In this document: positions 20,062 to 28,019 of the stretch, one piece after another
Layout: every line of letters begins with the position of its first letter
Position numbering within the stretch: the stretch's first letter is position 1
From: Providencia burhodogranariea DSM 19968
GTDB taxonomy: Bacteria > Pseudomonadota > Gammaproteobacteria > Enterobacterales > Enterobacteriaceae
NCBI RefSeq assembly: GCF_000314855.2
Contig: NZ_KB233222.1
Coordinates: forward strand, 1,231,381-1,277,290
Length of the DNA: 45,910 nt
Reading direction: 5' to 3'
Position numbers and translations under genes: made by a program
The notes under the pieces: generated by a model
The model's database searches: none
The model's input: the letters and a program-made list of their open reading frames with translations, nothing else
What the model was told of the DNA's origin: nothing

Positions 20062-20141
20062 TACAGCTCCTTGCTAATTATTTCTATCTGCACAGTATAG
20101 ACAAAAATATTGCATTTAGTCTCATAGAAAAGTACGAAAAA

Positions 20142-20891
20142 TCACACTTCTTTATGAATTGTTAAACCTGCGAAAGTTTGACAAACTGGCATCAATTCTA
20201 GTGTATTTACATTCATTCGTGCGGGTAAATTAGCGACCCAATAAACTGTTTCTGCAATATCTTCAGGTGTTAATGCATCTGCGCCTTTATAGATATTTGC
20301 AGCCTTATCATCATCACCTTTGAGTCTAACATTAGAAAATTCGGTTCCACCGACTAAACCAGGCTCTATATCGGTAACTCGTATTTTTTTACCTTGTAAG
20401 TCCGCACGTAGTCCTAAAGAGAATTGTTTAACAAATGCCTTAGTTGCACCATAAACATTACCACCTTTATAAGGCCAATTTGCAGCTGTTGACCCAATAT
20501 TAATAATGTGGCCATGATTATTAGTAACCATATTTTGCAGTACTTCATAAGTCATATTGACCAAGCCTTTAGTATTAGTATCAATCATAACTGCCCAATC
20601 TTCAGGATTGGCACTGAATGCCGGTTCTACGCCAAGAGCTAAACCAGCATTATTTACGAGCACATCGATATTTTTTAACGAACTAGGTAAGTTTTCGATA
20701 GCTACTTGAATTGCATTTCTATCTTGTACGTCTAAGATGACAGGGTGAAACTGCTCACCAAGTTCTTGTTTTAAGGCTTCTAAACGCTCGATACGGCGGC
20801 CGGTACCAATAACGATAGCGCCTTGTTGAATGAAACGACGAGCGATTGCTTCGCCAAATCCTGATGTTGCACCTGTCACTAAAATAATCAT
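20142..20891 (-). CDS. ydfG: NADP-dependent 3-hydroxy acid dehydrogenase YdfG (SDR)
   Basis: Short-chain dehydrogenase that oxidises L-allo-threonine and 3-hydroxy acids and reduces malonic semialdehyde. 249 aa (E. coli 248). The cofactor motif TGATSGFG is at residues 6-13, the NNAG strand near 86, the catalytic Ser in IGSTAANWPYKGG, and YGATK (Tyr/Lys pair) near 148. GRR at 31-33 fits NADP preference. The family-specific DIEPGLVGGTEFSNVRLKGD block is present. Separate from ynfB by 80 bp. Confidence 0.94.
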   Translation of the reverse strand: MIILVTGATSGFGEAIARRFIQQGAIVIGTGRRIERLEALKQELGEQFHPVILDVQDRNAIQVAIENLPSSLKNIDVLVNNAGLALGVEPAFSANPEDWAVMIDTNTKGLVNMTYEVLQNMVTNNHGHIINIGSTAANWPYKGGNVYGATKAFVKQFSLGLRADLQGKKIRVTDIEPGLVGGTEFSNVRLKGDDDKAANIYKGADALTPEDIAETVYWVANLPARMNVNTLELMPVCQTFAGLTIHKEV

Positions 20892-21323
20892 ATCTACCTC
20901 AGTTTCGTTATTGTTACTTAATGAATTTTTCTATTCTAACGCAAGTATTTCAGCATTGTTGGACATAAATTTAACACAACTCGACATATCAGATAATCAT
21001 AAAATCTGATCTAATATAGTTATAACAATAACTGACGTGATATTTTGTAGGCAAAATAATAATCACAATAAAAAATGGAATCGTTTTTTCCAATTAAACT
21101 AGGTTTTGTATTTTTGGGTTTGAATTTTTTACAATATAGATGTGACACTGTCACATCATGAAGGAAAAATTCTCACATCACTGGGACTTTAATAATCAAA
21201 GAAAATACTTGGAATATTTCCCGCATAAGATTAGAGTAATGTTCAGTTAGTAACTAACCAAGTAGCAACATGGTTCTACCGTATTGTGAAGGCAATAATC
21301 TATTGATTAATAAGGATTTAACA
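20892..21323. other. ydfG-ridA intergenic region with a palindromic operator
   Basis: This 430-bp AT-rich gap holds no convincing ORF. It contains promoter-like AT tracts and, at 21139-21157, the perfect palindrome GATGTGACA-C-TGTCACATC. A further half-site TCACATC lies at 21173-21179, 22 bp (two helical turns) from the matching half of the palindrome. The spacing (TGTGA-N5-TCACA) is one base short for CRP. Confidence 0.5.
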
Positions 21324-21776
21324 GTGTCAAAACCGTTATTAAACCAGCAAATATCTCAGATTAATGAATTGATTCACCTTAATCCTAAAGGTTTACATGA
21401 CCCAACTCCAAGTGGTTATACCCATGTAGTGGTAGCGCCACTTACAGGTAATACCATTTATGTATCAGGTCAATGCTCATATCATATCGGCGATGGTGGA
21501 GTTCGAGATTTCACTGCTCAATTAGATGAAGCTCTGGCTAATATGGTTATTGCATTACAAGCGGGAGGAGCTAACGTGCATGATGTTACACGGATCAATT
21601 TACTTATCGTAAACTACTCTGAGGAACTACTGCCCATTTGGTCAACAGCCGCACGAAGCATATGGGGTGAGGGGCCTTATCCTGCGAGTACCTTGATTCC
21701 AGTACCACGACTAGCATTCAACGGGCTTTTAGTTGAAATCGAAGCGACTGCGGTTGTAATAACTGAGAAAATATAG
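21324..21776 (+). CDS. RidA/YjgF-family protein
   Basis: 150 aa from GTG 21324, which follows AAGGA at a 7-bp spacing; an in-frame upstream ATG at 21270 lacks a ribosome site. RidA proteins deaminate reactive enamine/imine intermediates. The typical trimer fold strands are seen: GNTIYVSGQCSY, the DFTAQLDEALANMVIALQAGGANVHDVTRINLLIVNY helix-strand, and YPASTLIPVPRLAFNGLLVEIEATAVV. The catalytic-type Arg is in VPRLA rather than the classic RxxVxVxxLP of archetypal RidA, so it is probably a RidA subfamily with a different ligand. It is the last core gene before the phage remnant and dif. Confidence 0.85.
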   Translation: MSKPLLNQQISQINELIHLNPKGLHDPTPSGYTHVVVAPLTGNTIYVSGQCSYHIGDGGVRDFTAQLDEALANMVIALQAGGANVHDVTRINLLIVNYSEELLPIWSTAARSIWGEGPYPASTLIPVPRLAFNGLLVEIEATAVVITEKI

Positions 21777-21801
21777 TGAATGTAAGGTTCATATCGTTTT
21801 A

Positions 21802-22144
21802 GGGACGAAATATCGGCATTTCCCTTGATGTGGTTCCTGTTGTTCTGAATGGTGATAAATTATGTTAACCATAGAATCAAAGGCTGACAGTATTTTGAAC
21901 ATTTTATCGACGTCTGATATCGTCTTTAATCAGCGAATGATTGATACAACCGTTCAACTTAAAGACGGTGATACGTTGCTAATCGGTGGTTTGATCCAGC
22001 ACAATGCAGTTAATTCTTCGACATCAACACCAGGGGCTTCCGATATTCCTTTAATCGGTTGGTTATTTGATTCTAATTCTAAAAATGAAGACATCATCTG
22101 TGATGTATATTCTTATTCGTGCGCGAATTCTGCGTACCTTGTAA
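21802..22144 (+). pseudogene. Filamentous-phage secretin (pIV) C-terminal remnant
   Basis: Three reading frames must be joined. GRNIGISLDVVPVVLNGDK (from about 21802) runs into a stop; the middle frame from 21862 gives LTIESKADSI...FNQRMIDTTVQLKDGDTLLIGGLIQ...DIPLIGWLF; and a third frame after the A-run at 22081 gives SSVMYILIRARILRTL and a stop at 22144. Read together these match the end of f1/M13 pIV, which has VGISMSVFP, SKADSL, TNQRSIATTVNLRDGQTLLLGGL, IPLIGLLF and STLYVLVKATIVRAL. Secretins of type II/III secretion share the fold, but the very short tail and the neighbouring dif favour an inovirus. At least two frameshifts make it non-functional. Confidence 0.8.
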
Positions 22145-22267
22145 AATCAATGATTGTGCGCAAAAGTTGGTTATAACAGTGTTTAGGTTGCAAATAACAT
22201 AAGTGAAATTTATAATACTAATGAAATTAATAATCTAACGCTTACGATGAATGAAGGGAATATAATC

Positions 22268-22375
22268 ATGATGGATGATTTTGATGAAGGTTGGATTTAT
22301 CGCTCTAAGAATGCGGATCAATGGATGCAACTTACTGATGATGCAGCTGAATTAACTGCTGAACGTAATGAATGA
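22268..22375 (+). CDS. Small ORF, 35 aa, upstream partner of an overlapping pair
   Basis: Encodes an acidic 35-aa peptide beginning MMDDFDEGWIYRSKNADQW. GAAGGGAATAT precedes the start, giving a plausible ribosome site. Its stop overlaps the start of the next ORF as ATGA. I do not recognise it. It lies between the pIV remnant and dif, where inoviruses often keep small regulatory genes, so it may be phage-derived. Confidence 0.4.
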   Translation: MMDDFDEGWIYRSKNADQWMQLTDDAAELTAERNE

Positions 22376-22596
22376 TAAAAAGTGATTTGGATGATGAAGA
22401 GTCTTTTTTGAAAATGATTAAAATTGGTTGGATTGATTATAACAATGCACGTTTAAGTAACAATAAGCTTCTGGGTGTTGAATTACCTGAAACGCGTCTC
22501 TATAGGCAAGGAACTAAAAATCCACAAATGAAGTTGCATGAGGTAACTCGGTTCATAAATGACTATAACGAAGCGAAAAAGAACCAATATGATTAA
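22372..22596 (+). CDS. Hypothetical protein, 74 aa, translationally coupled
   Basis: Starts inside the stop of the 35-aa ORF (ATGA). The product is soluble, rich in Lys/Asn/Asp, with no signal peptide or membrane helix (MIKSDLDDEESFLKMIKIGW... HEVTRFINDYNEAKKNQYD). I do not recognise the family. It ends 36 bp before dif. It could be a phage accessory gene or half of a small coupled module. Confidence 0.45.
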   Translation: MIKSDLDDEESFLKMIKIGWIDYNNARLSNNKLLGVELPETRLYRQGTKNPQMKLHEVTRFINDYNEAKKNQYD

Positions 22597-22632
22597 CCAG
22601 CCAGAACGCTAGATTTCTTCATTTCATACACT

Positions 22633-22660
22633 GGTTCGCATAATGCATATTATGTTAAAT
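22633..22660 (+). other. dif: Chromosome dimer resolution site dif
   Basis: Reads GGTTCGCATAA (XerC arm), TGCATA (spacer), TTATGTTAAAT (XerD arm): 11+6+11 bp. It differs from E. coli dif at two of 28 positions, one in the XerC arm and one in the spacer. XerCD, activated by FtsK, recombines here to resolve chromosome dimers. Two same-oriented Ter sites and tus lie on one side, fitting the terminus. A pIV remnant on the left and a recombinase operon on the right indicate repeated insertion next to it. Confidence 0.93.
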
Positions 22661-22688
22661 GGGACGTAATAACCAATAACTTCATGAG

Positions 22689-23475
22689 ATGGATCCTTTC
22701 AATGATTTAGCACTACAAAGCCCTATTGACTAAGATACGCGTTAAGAATTTAATAACTTCACTTCTAGCCAATCTGAGAATTTCAATGGGATACTCGATA
22801 CAACATTTACGCATAGATAAGAAACATATACTGACCTTAATCGATGAGCAGACAACTCTTCCATCCTTGTTTGTTGCAATATACTCAATAAGAAAGCTTT
22901 CACTTCTACGCTTTCGCACTCAAGAAAAAGAATTGTTCACGCTGAAGTATTTCTTTGAGTTTTGGGAAAATAAATTTAGGTGAAATTCGTTACATTCTAT
23001 CTGTAAATAATCTACCTAGTCATATTAGAGACCCTAGAAAAGAACCAATAACAATAAAAAATAGATTTTCCCTGCGTGAAATTCTTTTAGATGAGAAAGA
23101 TTACTATTATATTAATGAATTAAGGAACCCATTATTCATTAACACTGATAAGTCGATTGTAAATGATTCGCAACTTTTATTTATTACCAATCGAGGTTCA
23201 TGCAGGCCCATAACATATGACACGGTCCAAAAATATTATTCCAAAATAAATTCACATTATAATAGCTTATATTCTGACAAAGATTTTCATACCTTAATGC
23301 CTAAGATCACTCCTCATGTTGGTAGACATTCATGGGCATATATCACCTTAGGATATATTTACAATAAGTTATTTGATGAGGAAGTTAGGCTTAAAAAACA
23401 ATACGGTATTAACAGTCGGTTAAATGGTCTACTTGATGCAGCAAGTGAACAGCTTAGAAAAATAGTTGTGAGGAT
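22689..23475 (+). pseudogene. Tyrosine recombinase, first of the trio, frameshifted and internally deleted
   Basis: The putative start ATG 22689 (MDPFNDLALQSPID) hits a stop after 14 codons. A second frame from about 22726 continues with an N-terminal core-binding-like segment (ISMGYSIQHLRIDKKH... FRTQEKELFTLKYFFEFWE). A third frame from about 22955 carries the catalytic-domain part, ending HVGRHSWAYITL (the H-x-x-R box) and LLDAASEQLRKI. The first catalytic Arg region between the last two frames is missing or shortened, and the end with the nucleophilic Tyr is absent. This was probably an integrase of normal size. It starts 28 bp to the right of dif. Confidence 0.75.
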
Positions 23476-24606
23476 TTGGAGGATAAGCTTTTATTCATTC
23501 CTAGACCAAAAACAGGTGATTTTGGTGTTTATAAAAACATTGACAATGTACTACCTTCTTCAGTTATTTCATTGATTGAAAATGGGTTAACAGAATGGGC
23601 TACAAGGTATACACCTACTTTGAATTCGCCTAAAGAAAAAAAAGAGCTATTGACAAAAATAAAAGAACTTCAGGTAGAAAGTCAGTTACTTGACTGTATC
23701 ATACTTGGTTTGTGTTTTATCACAGGCGCAAGGCCTGTGCAGCTTTCCAAAATTGCTGTACAAGATATTTGTATTGATGCTCAATCGAATTTAACGACCC
23801 GATTTTCAGTAATGATCCCATATGCAAAAAAAACGAAAGTAAACATTGAACGGATTGCAGTAGCATTACCTGATGAGCTAGGTAAATTAATTTGTTTATA
23901 TATATCACTTACCCAACTTACATCCAGTGATCCACTACTTCCACAAAAAGTAAGCTCCATCACTATGGTTAATGATGCAATCAATCGTCAATTAATACGT
24001 TTTTCATCATTAGATTTTCAAGATGCAGTAAAAAACAATGCGACCATTGTACCGAGGTACACTTCATCTTTATTTCGACATAATGTTGGACATTCAATGG
24101 CTCTTAACGGCTCTAGCGCTGAAGAAATAGCCTATATCTTAGGCCATTCAAGTACGGTTGCTGCGGGATATTATATTTCATCAACACGAAGCTTGGCTGA
24201 AATTAGAGAAAATGCATTAGGTTCCAACCCTGTTTTTCAGAACATGATTGCTTTAATGATGACAGGTAGTTTAGTTCAAAGAAATGACTGGATTGGTCGT
24301 AAAGTGGCAGGAAATATTAACAATCAATTTCATTTTAATATCGGGGGTTGTACTTACGACAATGCTCTCTGCCCATTCTCTCAGGTCAGAGCTTGCTACG
24401 GATGCCTTTATTTTAAACCTTTTATAGATGGTGAACATCAGAAGGTGTTTGATTCAATAAATGAAGAGTTGATTCAACTAATAAAACAAGCAGATTCTAG
24501 TCACATTGAATCTCATCCATTAATTGCTGAAATAACCAGAAGAAAACAATATGTAATGATGGTTATGACTAGGATCCAATTATATTCATCAAGGAATGAT
24601 TTTTAA
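23476..24606 (+). CDS. Tyrosine recombinase, second of the trio (GmtY/TnpA-like)
   Basis: 376 aa from TTG 23476, the only start available after an in-frame TAG at 23455. The catalytic Arg is in FITGARPVQLSKI (near 82), the second Arg in SSLFRHNVGHSMA (near 206), then LGHSSTVAAGYYIS with His and the candidate Tyr (near 230-240). The usual first His of H-x-x-R is replaced (SLFR). The C-terminus has a cysteine cluster, CTYDNALCPFSQVRACYGC, that looks metal-binding. The next gene starts right at its stop. The N-terminal part may have been lost in the deletion that broke the upstream recombinase. Resembles three-recombinase modules (Tn554 TnpA/B/C; Gamma-Mobile-Trio); the exact family is not certain. 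Confidence 0.75.
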   Translation: MEDKLLFIPRPKTGDFGVYKNIDNVLPSSVISLIENGLTEWATRYTPTLNSPKEKKELLTKIKELQVESQLLDCIILGLCFITGARPVQLSKIAVQDICIDAQSNLTTRFSVMIPYAKKTKVNIERIAVALPDELGKLICLYISLTQLTSSDPLLPQKVSSITMVNDAINRQLIRFSSLDFQDAVKNNATIVPRYTSSLFRHNVGHSMALNGSSAEEIAYILGHSSTVAAGYYISSTRSLAEIRENALGSNPVFQNMIALMMTGSLVQRNDWIGRKVAGNINNQFHFNIGGCTYDNALCPFSQVRACYGCLYFKPFIDGEHQKVFDSINEELIQLIKQADSSHIESHPLIAEITRRKQYVMMVMTRIQLYSSRNDF

Positions 24607-24607
24607 T

Positions 24608-27076
24608 ATGCAAATACAACTAGATAACTTAAAAAAATTCATCTTAAAACAGAAAGAGATTTTCGAGTTAAAATTAGCTGAATATGGTTGTGAGGGCATG
24701 ATTTCTTGGTATGATCCTCAATGGTTTTTTGGTGAAAAAGGTGTGGCCTGGTTTCGTCAAGGAGGGGCTGGTAATTTAAATTTTGCATCCACATATAAAA
24801 TGAATGGTTTGGAAAAATTAGAGGTTAATTGCCAATATATCGAGTTTATGAAGGCTATTATTATTTCTGAGATTTTCACCAAAAATATGTCCTTATCTGG
24901 TATTGCATTAGATAAAAGGCTTAATGTATTAAAACGTTGGTATCATGAATTATTCATATTAACGAGTCAAACATCCCCAATCTATCTAACTGCTGATATT
25001 GTCTATAGTGCGATGAAAAGGCATTATGACAACTCATCGAGTAAATCAAATGTTAGTGATTATTGTGATATAGCAGTGCTATTAGCTCGAATTTTACGTA
25101 CACAAAATTTCACACTCACTAATATTGAATGCATCAATAAATATCCCTGTCGTAACCCTACACATAACACCAAAAAGCGTAAATTGGCCGAGATGACTGG
25201 CGAACATACAGATGATGAAAAGTTAATAACAATTCGTACATTTATGCATATTGTTGAAATGATTTATTTGGCAAAAACTGATGCTGAAAAAGTATTTTTG
25301 AATTTCATGATGCTATTAATCGTTACTGGTTTTCGTTTCAGAGAGGCTCAATGTTTAACTATAGATGCTTTAGTTAAACGAGAGATTATCGATTTGGATA
25401 AGATTGAACATGCAAGAAGTAATGGATTACCAATATATCATCTAGGCATCAGATATTTAGGGGCAAAAAAGGCTGGTTGGCGAATTCATTGGTTGGCACC
25501 CAGCACAATACCTCTAGTTGAGTCTATTTTTAATGCAGTAAAAGAACTAACCTCAGATAGCAGAAAGCGATTAAATAATTACAGAAAATCCAGTTTTATG
25601 AATTATCTCCCTCCTCCACTTTTAGACTTAGATCGGGATTTAATAGAAGTATCAGAGCTAGAAAACATCATATTCCAAGGTAGTGGTGGTATCCGTGGTA
25701 ATGGTGGTTTCAGACGCTCAATAATTTCATCTTTCAAAAATCATGGTATTGGAATGCAGCCAGTTCATATTGAGGAAATAAATAAGGTAGATAAGCATTT
25801 TTTCTTCACAAAGCAACAAGTCAATCAATTTATAAAATCTAGATATGAAAAATTAAAAGCGTTTCAAGTTGGTGATGAATGTTCAATGATGATCAAAGAA
25901 AGTGGACAATCCCACAAGTTTTTATATGAAGACTTATTATTTATAGCCCCTATCGGATCTTTTGCTTTGAATAAAAATCTCATCATTTTATCGAATCCTG
26001 TTCCAGTTGATTCGGCTAATATCTTGGCTTGGCTGGGAGCGGAACCGAATCGCAAATCTTTTTTCGAAATGCTAGGAATGACTGAAGATGATGGTTCTCG
26101 TATCTCTATGGGCACTCATTTCCCTCGGCATAATATTAATACGTTTTTAGCCATTGCCGAGGTAACTGATCACTTACAAGCGATGTTAATGGGGAGAATG
26201 GACATAACACAGAACATCCATTACCAACATGTGGCTGAATCGCAAAGTTTTCGTGCTGCATCCTTATCAACAATGATGTTAGAGGACCGTTCTAATAAAA
26301 ACCAAACCGGCATTGATCATCAATTGTCAATTTACCGTAGAGAAAACATTTCAGTTCAAGCACCGGACTTGAATCACTCAAATTCGTTTCTTAAAGAAAC
26401 TGGGATGATGCTGATCGACCTAACGGTAAATATTGAAACTAATTTTAAAACAAACTTGCAGACCTATGGCCAAACTAATAAAGAGGTTGCTAATTATATA
26501 ACCAGTACCATTTCTGATTCATTTTTACCTGAATTAAAAGCTGCTCATGCTGCTTTAATTACATCACAAAAAGATAAAGAAGCATCTGAATTAATATCAC
26601 GGCATGCGTTACTCCATCCTCTCGAATTAGGTTGCTGTACACGCGATATTGGCCGTTGGGGATGCCCTTTTGCGATGAAATGCCAATCTGGTTTACCCTG
26701 TGGATATTTCACGCTCTCAGGTCATCCCAAGGAGATATTTATCATTCGTAAACAGATTGCTCAACGAGAAATAGATATCAAAAAATTAGAGGAGTTGGTT
26801 GATGAGGATCCAGGATACACATCTGCTTTAAATGAAGCCAAAGAGTCGCTTTTAATTCTAGAAGAGTTTGAAAAAAACACCTTTGTTTCATTAAGGGATA
26901 AAAAATTCATTTCTATTTTATCTCATAATGAAGCTAACCCTCTGCTACCTATTTTTAAACGTATTGAAACACAAATGGCTATAGGCAAAACACCTAATAC
27001 ACTCGCAGACCTTTTCTTCATTGAGCATAAGCGAAAAAAAGCACAACAAGCTAGAATGGATACTAATAATGGATAA
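24608..27076 (+). CDS. Large tyrosine recombinase, third of the trio (GmtZ/TnpB-like)
   Basis: 822 aa from ATG 24608, which has AAGGA upstream; an in-frame ATG at 24596 abuts that site. The catalytic domain is central. The first Arg is in VTGFRFREAQCL (near 245) and the H-x-x-R box in THFPRHNINTFLAI (near 510). LMGRMDITQNIHYQHV (near 535) supplies the Tyr but has Arg where the LGH His is expected. A cysteine-rich segment follows near 675 (LGCCTRDIGRWGCPFAMKCQSGLPCGYF), then a coiled-coil-like region (REIDIKKLEELVDED...). Overlaps with both neighbours show an operon. Size and order fit the large partner of a recombinase trio. Confidence 0.75.
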   Translation: MQIQLDNLKKFILKQKEIFELKLAEYGCEGMISWYDPQWFFGEKGVAWFRQGGAGNLNFASTYKMNGLEKLEVNCQYIEFMKAIIISEIFTKNMSLSGIALDKRLNVLKRWYHELFILTSQTSPIYLTADIVYSAMKRHYDNSSSKSNVSDYCDIAVLLARILRTQNFTLTNIECINKYPCRNPTHNTKKRKLAEMTGEHTDDEKLITIRTFMHIVEMIYLAKTDAEKVFLNFMMLLIVTGFRFREAQCLTIDALVKREIIDLDKIEHARSNGLPIYHLGIRYLGAKKAGWRIHWLAPSTIPLVESIFNAVKELTSDSRKRLNNYRKSSFMNYLPPPLLDLDRDLIEVSELENIIFQGSGGIRGNGGFRRSIISSFKNHGIGMQPVHIEEINKVDKHFFFTKQQVNQFIKSRYEKLKAFQVGDECSMMIKESGQSHKFLYEDLLFIAPIGSFALNKNLIILSNPVPVDSANILAWLGAEPNRKSFFEMLGMTEDDGSRISMGTHFPRHNINTFLAIAEVTDHLQAMLMGRMDITQNIHYQHVAESQSFRAASLSTMMLEDRSNKNQTGIDHQLSIYRRENISVQAPDLNHSNSFLKETGMMLIDLTVNIETNFKTNLQTYGQTNKEVANYITSTISDSFLPELKAAHAALITSQKDKEASELISRHALLHPLELGCCTRDIGRWGCPFAMKCQSGLPCGYFTLSGHPKEIFIIRKQIAQREIDIKKLEELVDEDPGYTSALNEAKESLLILEEFEKNTFVSLRDKKFISILSHNEANPLLPIFKRIETQMAIGKTPNTLADLFFIEHKRKKAQQARMDTNNG

Positions 27077-27527
27077 TAACAAGCGATTAGCTGGTAGCGA
27101 ATTAGATAAATACATCGAGTCCGAGCTTTTGGCTATGGTTCGAGAAGGAATAGAACATGCCCCGATTAAAGCGGCTACATTACACAAACGTCTTTTGCTG
27201 AAAGGCTATGTGACAGGGTCACTCAGCACTCTATCAACACCTAACCGCAAAGAGATGATACGTGACTATCAAAAACGTCAGTTAAACCAAATGGATATGG
27301 ATATTAATGAAATCGCTACTTTGGTTAATGGTAGGAAAGCAAATGAAACGTATAGGAAACAGGCTTTACGAATGCGAAACGAGCGTGATGAAATGGCAAA
27401 AAAGTTGGAACTGAACACAATGGCCGTACTAGATATAATAAATGCTGTTGATTTAACAACCCCTATCAAAGTTGAAGACCTTCTTTCGCCTTTTCTTATA
27501 AGAGAACTCAGGAAAGCGAAAAAATAA
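27069..27527 (+). CDS. Small helical protein of the recombinase operon (GmtX/TnpC-like)
   Basis: 152 aa from ATG 27069, overlapping the end of the large recombinase by 8 bp. The middle region HAPIKAATLHKRLLLKGYVTGSLSTLSTPNRKEMI looks like a small DNA-binding helical domain. A charged helical stretch with coiled-coil character follows (residues 90-125). In Tn554 and GMT-type modules the third small protein assists or orients recombination. That role here is inferred from position and shape, not from a recognised domain. A strong terminator follows at once. Confidence 0.65.
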   Translation: MDNNKRLAGSELDKYIESELLAMVREGIEHAPIKAATLHKRLLLKGYVTGSLSTLSTPNRKEMIRDYQKRQLNQMDMDINEIATLVNGRKANETYRKQALRMRNERDEMAKKLELNTMAVLDIINAVDLTTPIKVEDLLSPFLIRELRKAKK

Positions 27528-27568
27528 ATTAAGACTCCCAGGGTATCATTCCTTGGGAGTCTTAATTT
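27526..27568 (+). terminator. Strong terminator at the end of the recombinase operon
   Basis: AAATTAAGACTCCCA and TGGGAGTCTTAATTT form a perfect 15-bp stem with a short loop, starting right at the stop of the small protein gene. Confidence 0.88.
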
Positions 27569-27693
27569 GTATCAGTTCGGACTTGTACAGACCGGTTTTG
27601 TTGATAGAACACAGCATACCTGACTGTCTGGTCTGAGCCAAAATCGGACGTTGGCAGCTATTGTTGATCTCGCGATGTTTTTTTTTAAATAGT

Positions 27694-27933
27694 ATGCCGA
27701 ATAAAATCAGCTCTTTTCAGGCGGCCAAATTCAGTGTGCCACTTCAGTTCAATGAAGAGGAACTTCCGTATACTCTTTACGAAGTTAATGCATCATGGCG
27801 CCATCGTTCAGAAGGAAAAGCGGAGAAACGCTGTTTTCTTTATTCCTGGGCAAATGACACTGAAAACGATTACCGTCGTTACATTCGAGTATTTGATGAA
27901 TGTGAAAAAAATCTGATGCAATTAGTAAGTTAA
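27694..27933 (+). CDS. Hypothetical protein, 79 aa
   Basis: Chosen start ATG 27694 (MPNKISSFQAAKFSVPLQFNEEELPYTLYEVNASW); a longer in-frame reading begins at 27661. The product is a small soluble protein with several aromatic residues and no motif I recognise. It lies between the recombinase-operon terminator and its own terminator, which supports it being a real cargo gene, but there is no clear ribosome site. Confidence 0.45.
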   Translation: MPNKISSFQAAKFSVPLQFNEEELPYTLYEVNASWRHRSEGKAEKRCFLYSWANDTENDYRRYIRVFDECEKNLMQLVS

Positions 27934-27972
27934 AGAAAAAACACGACATTAACTAATTAACGCCCATAAAAT

Positions 27973-27992
27973 AAGCGCCTCTACGGGCGCTT
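27973..27992 (+). terminator. Terminator after the 79-aa ORF
   Basis: AAGCGCC-TCTACG-GGCGCTT followed by TTCTTT. Confidence 0.75.
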
Positions 27993-28019
27993 TTCTTTGT
28001 GAGAGAGGTACTTAATTTA

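Noticed and set aside
27588..27635. CAGACC/GGTCTG inverted repeat after the recombinase operon as an element end
   Set aside because: No matching sequence was found near dif at the other end, and the arms are only 6 bp.
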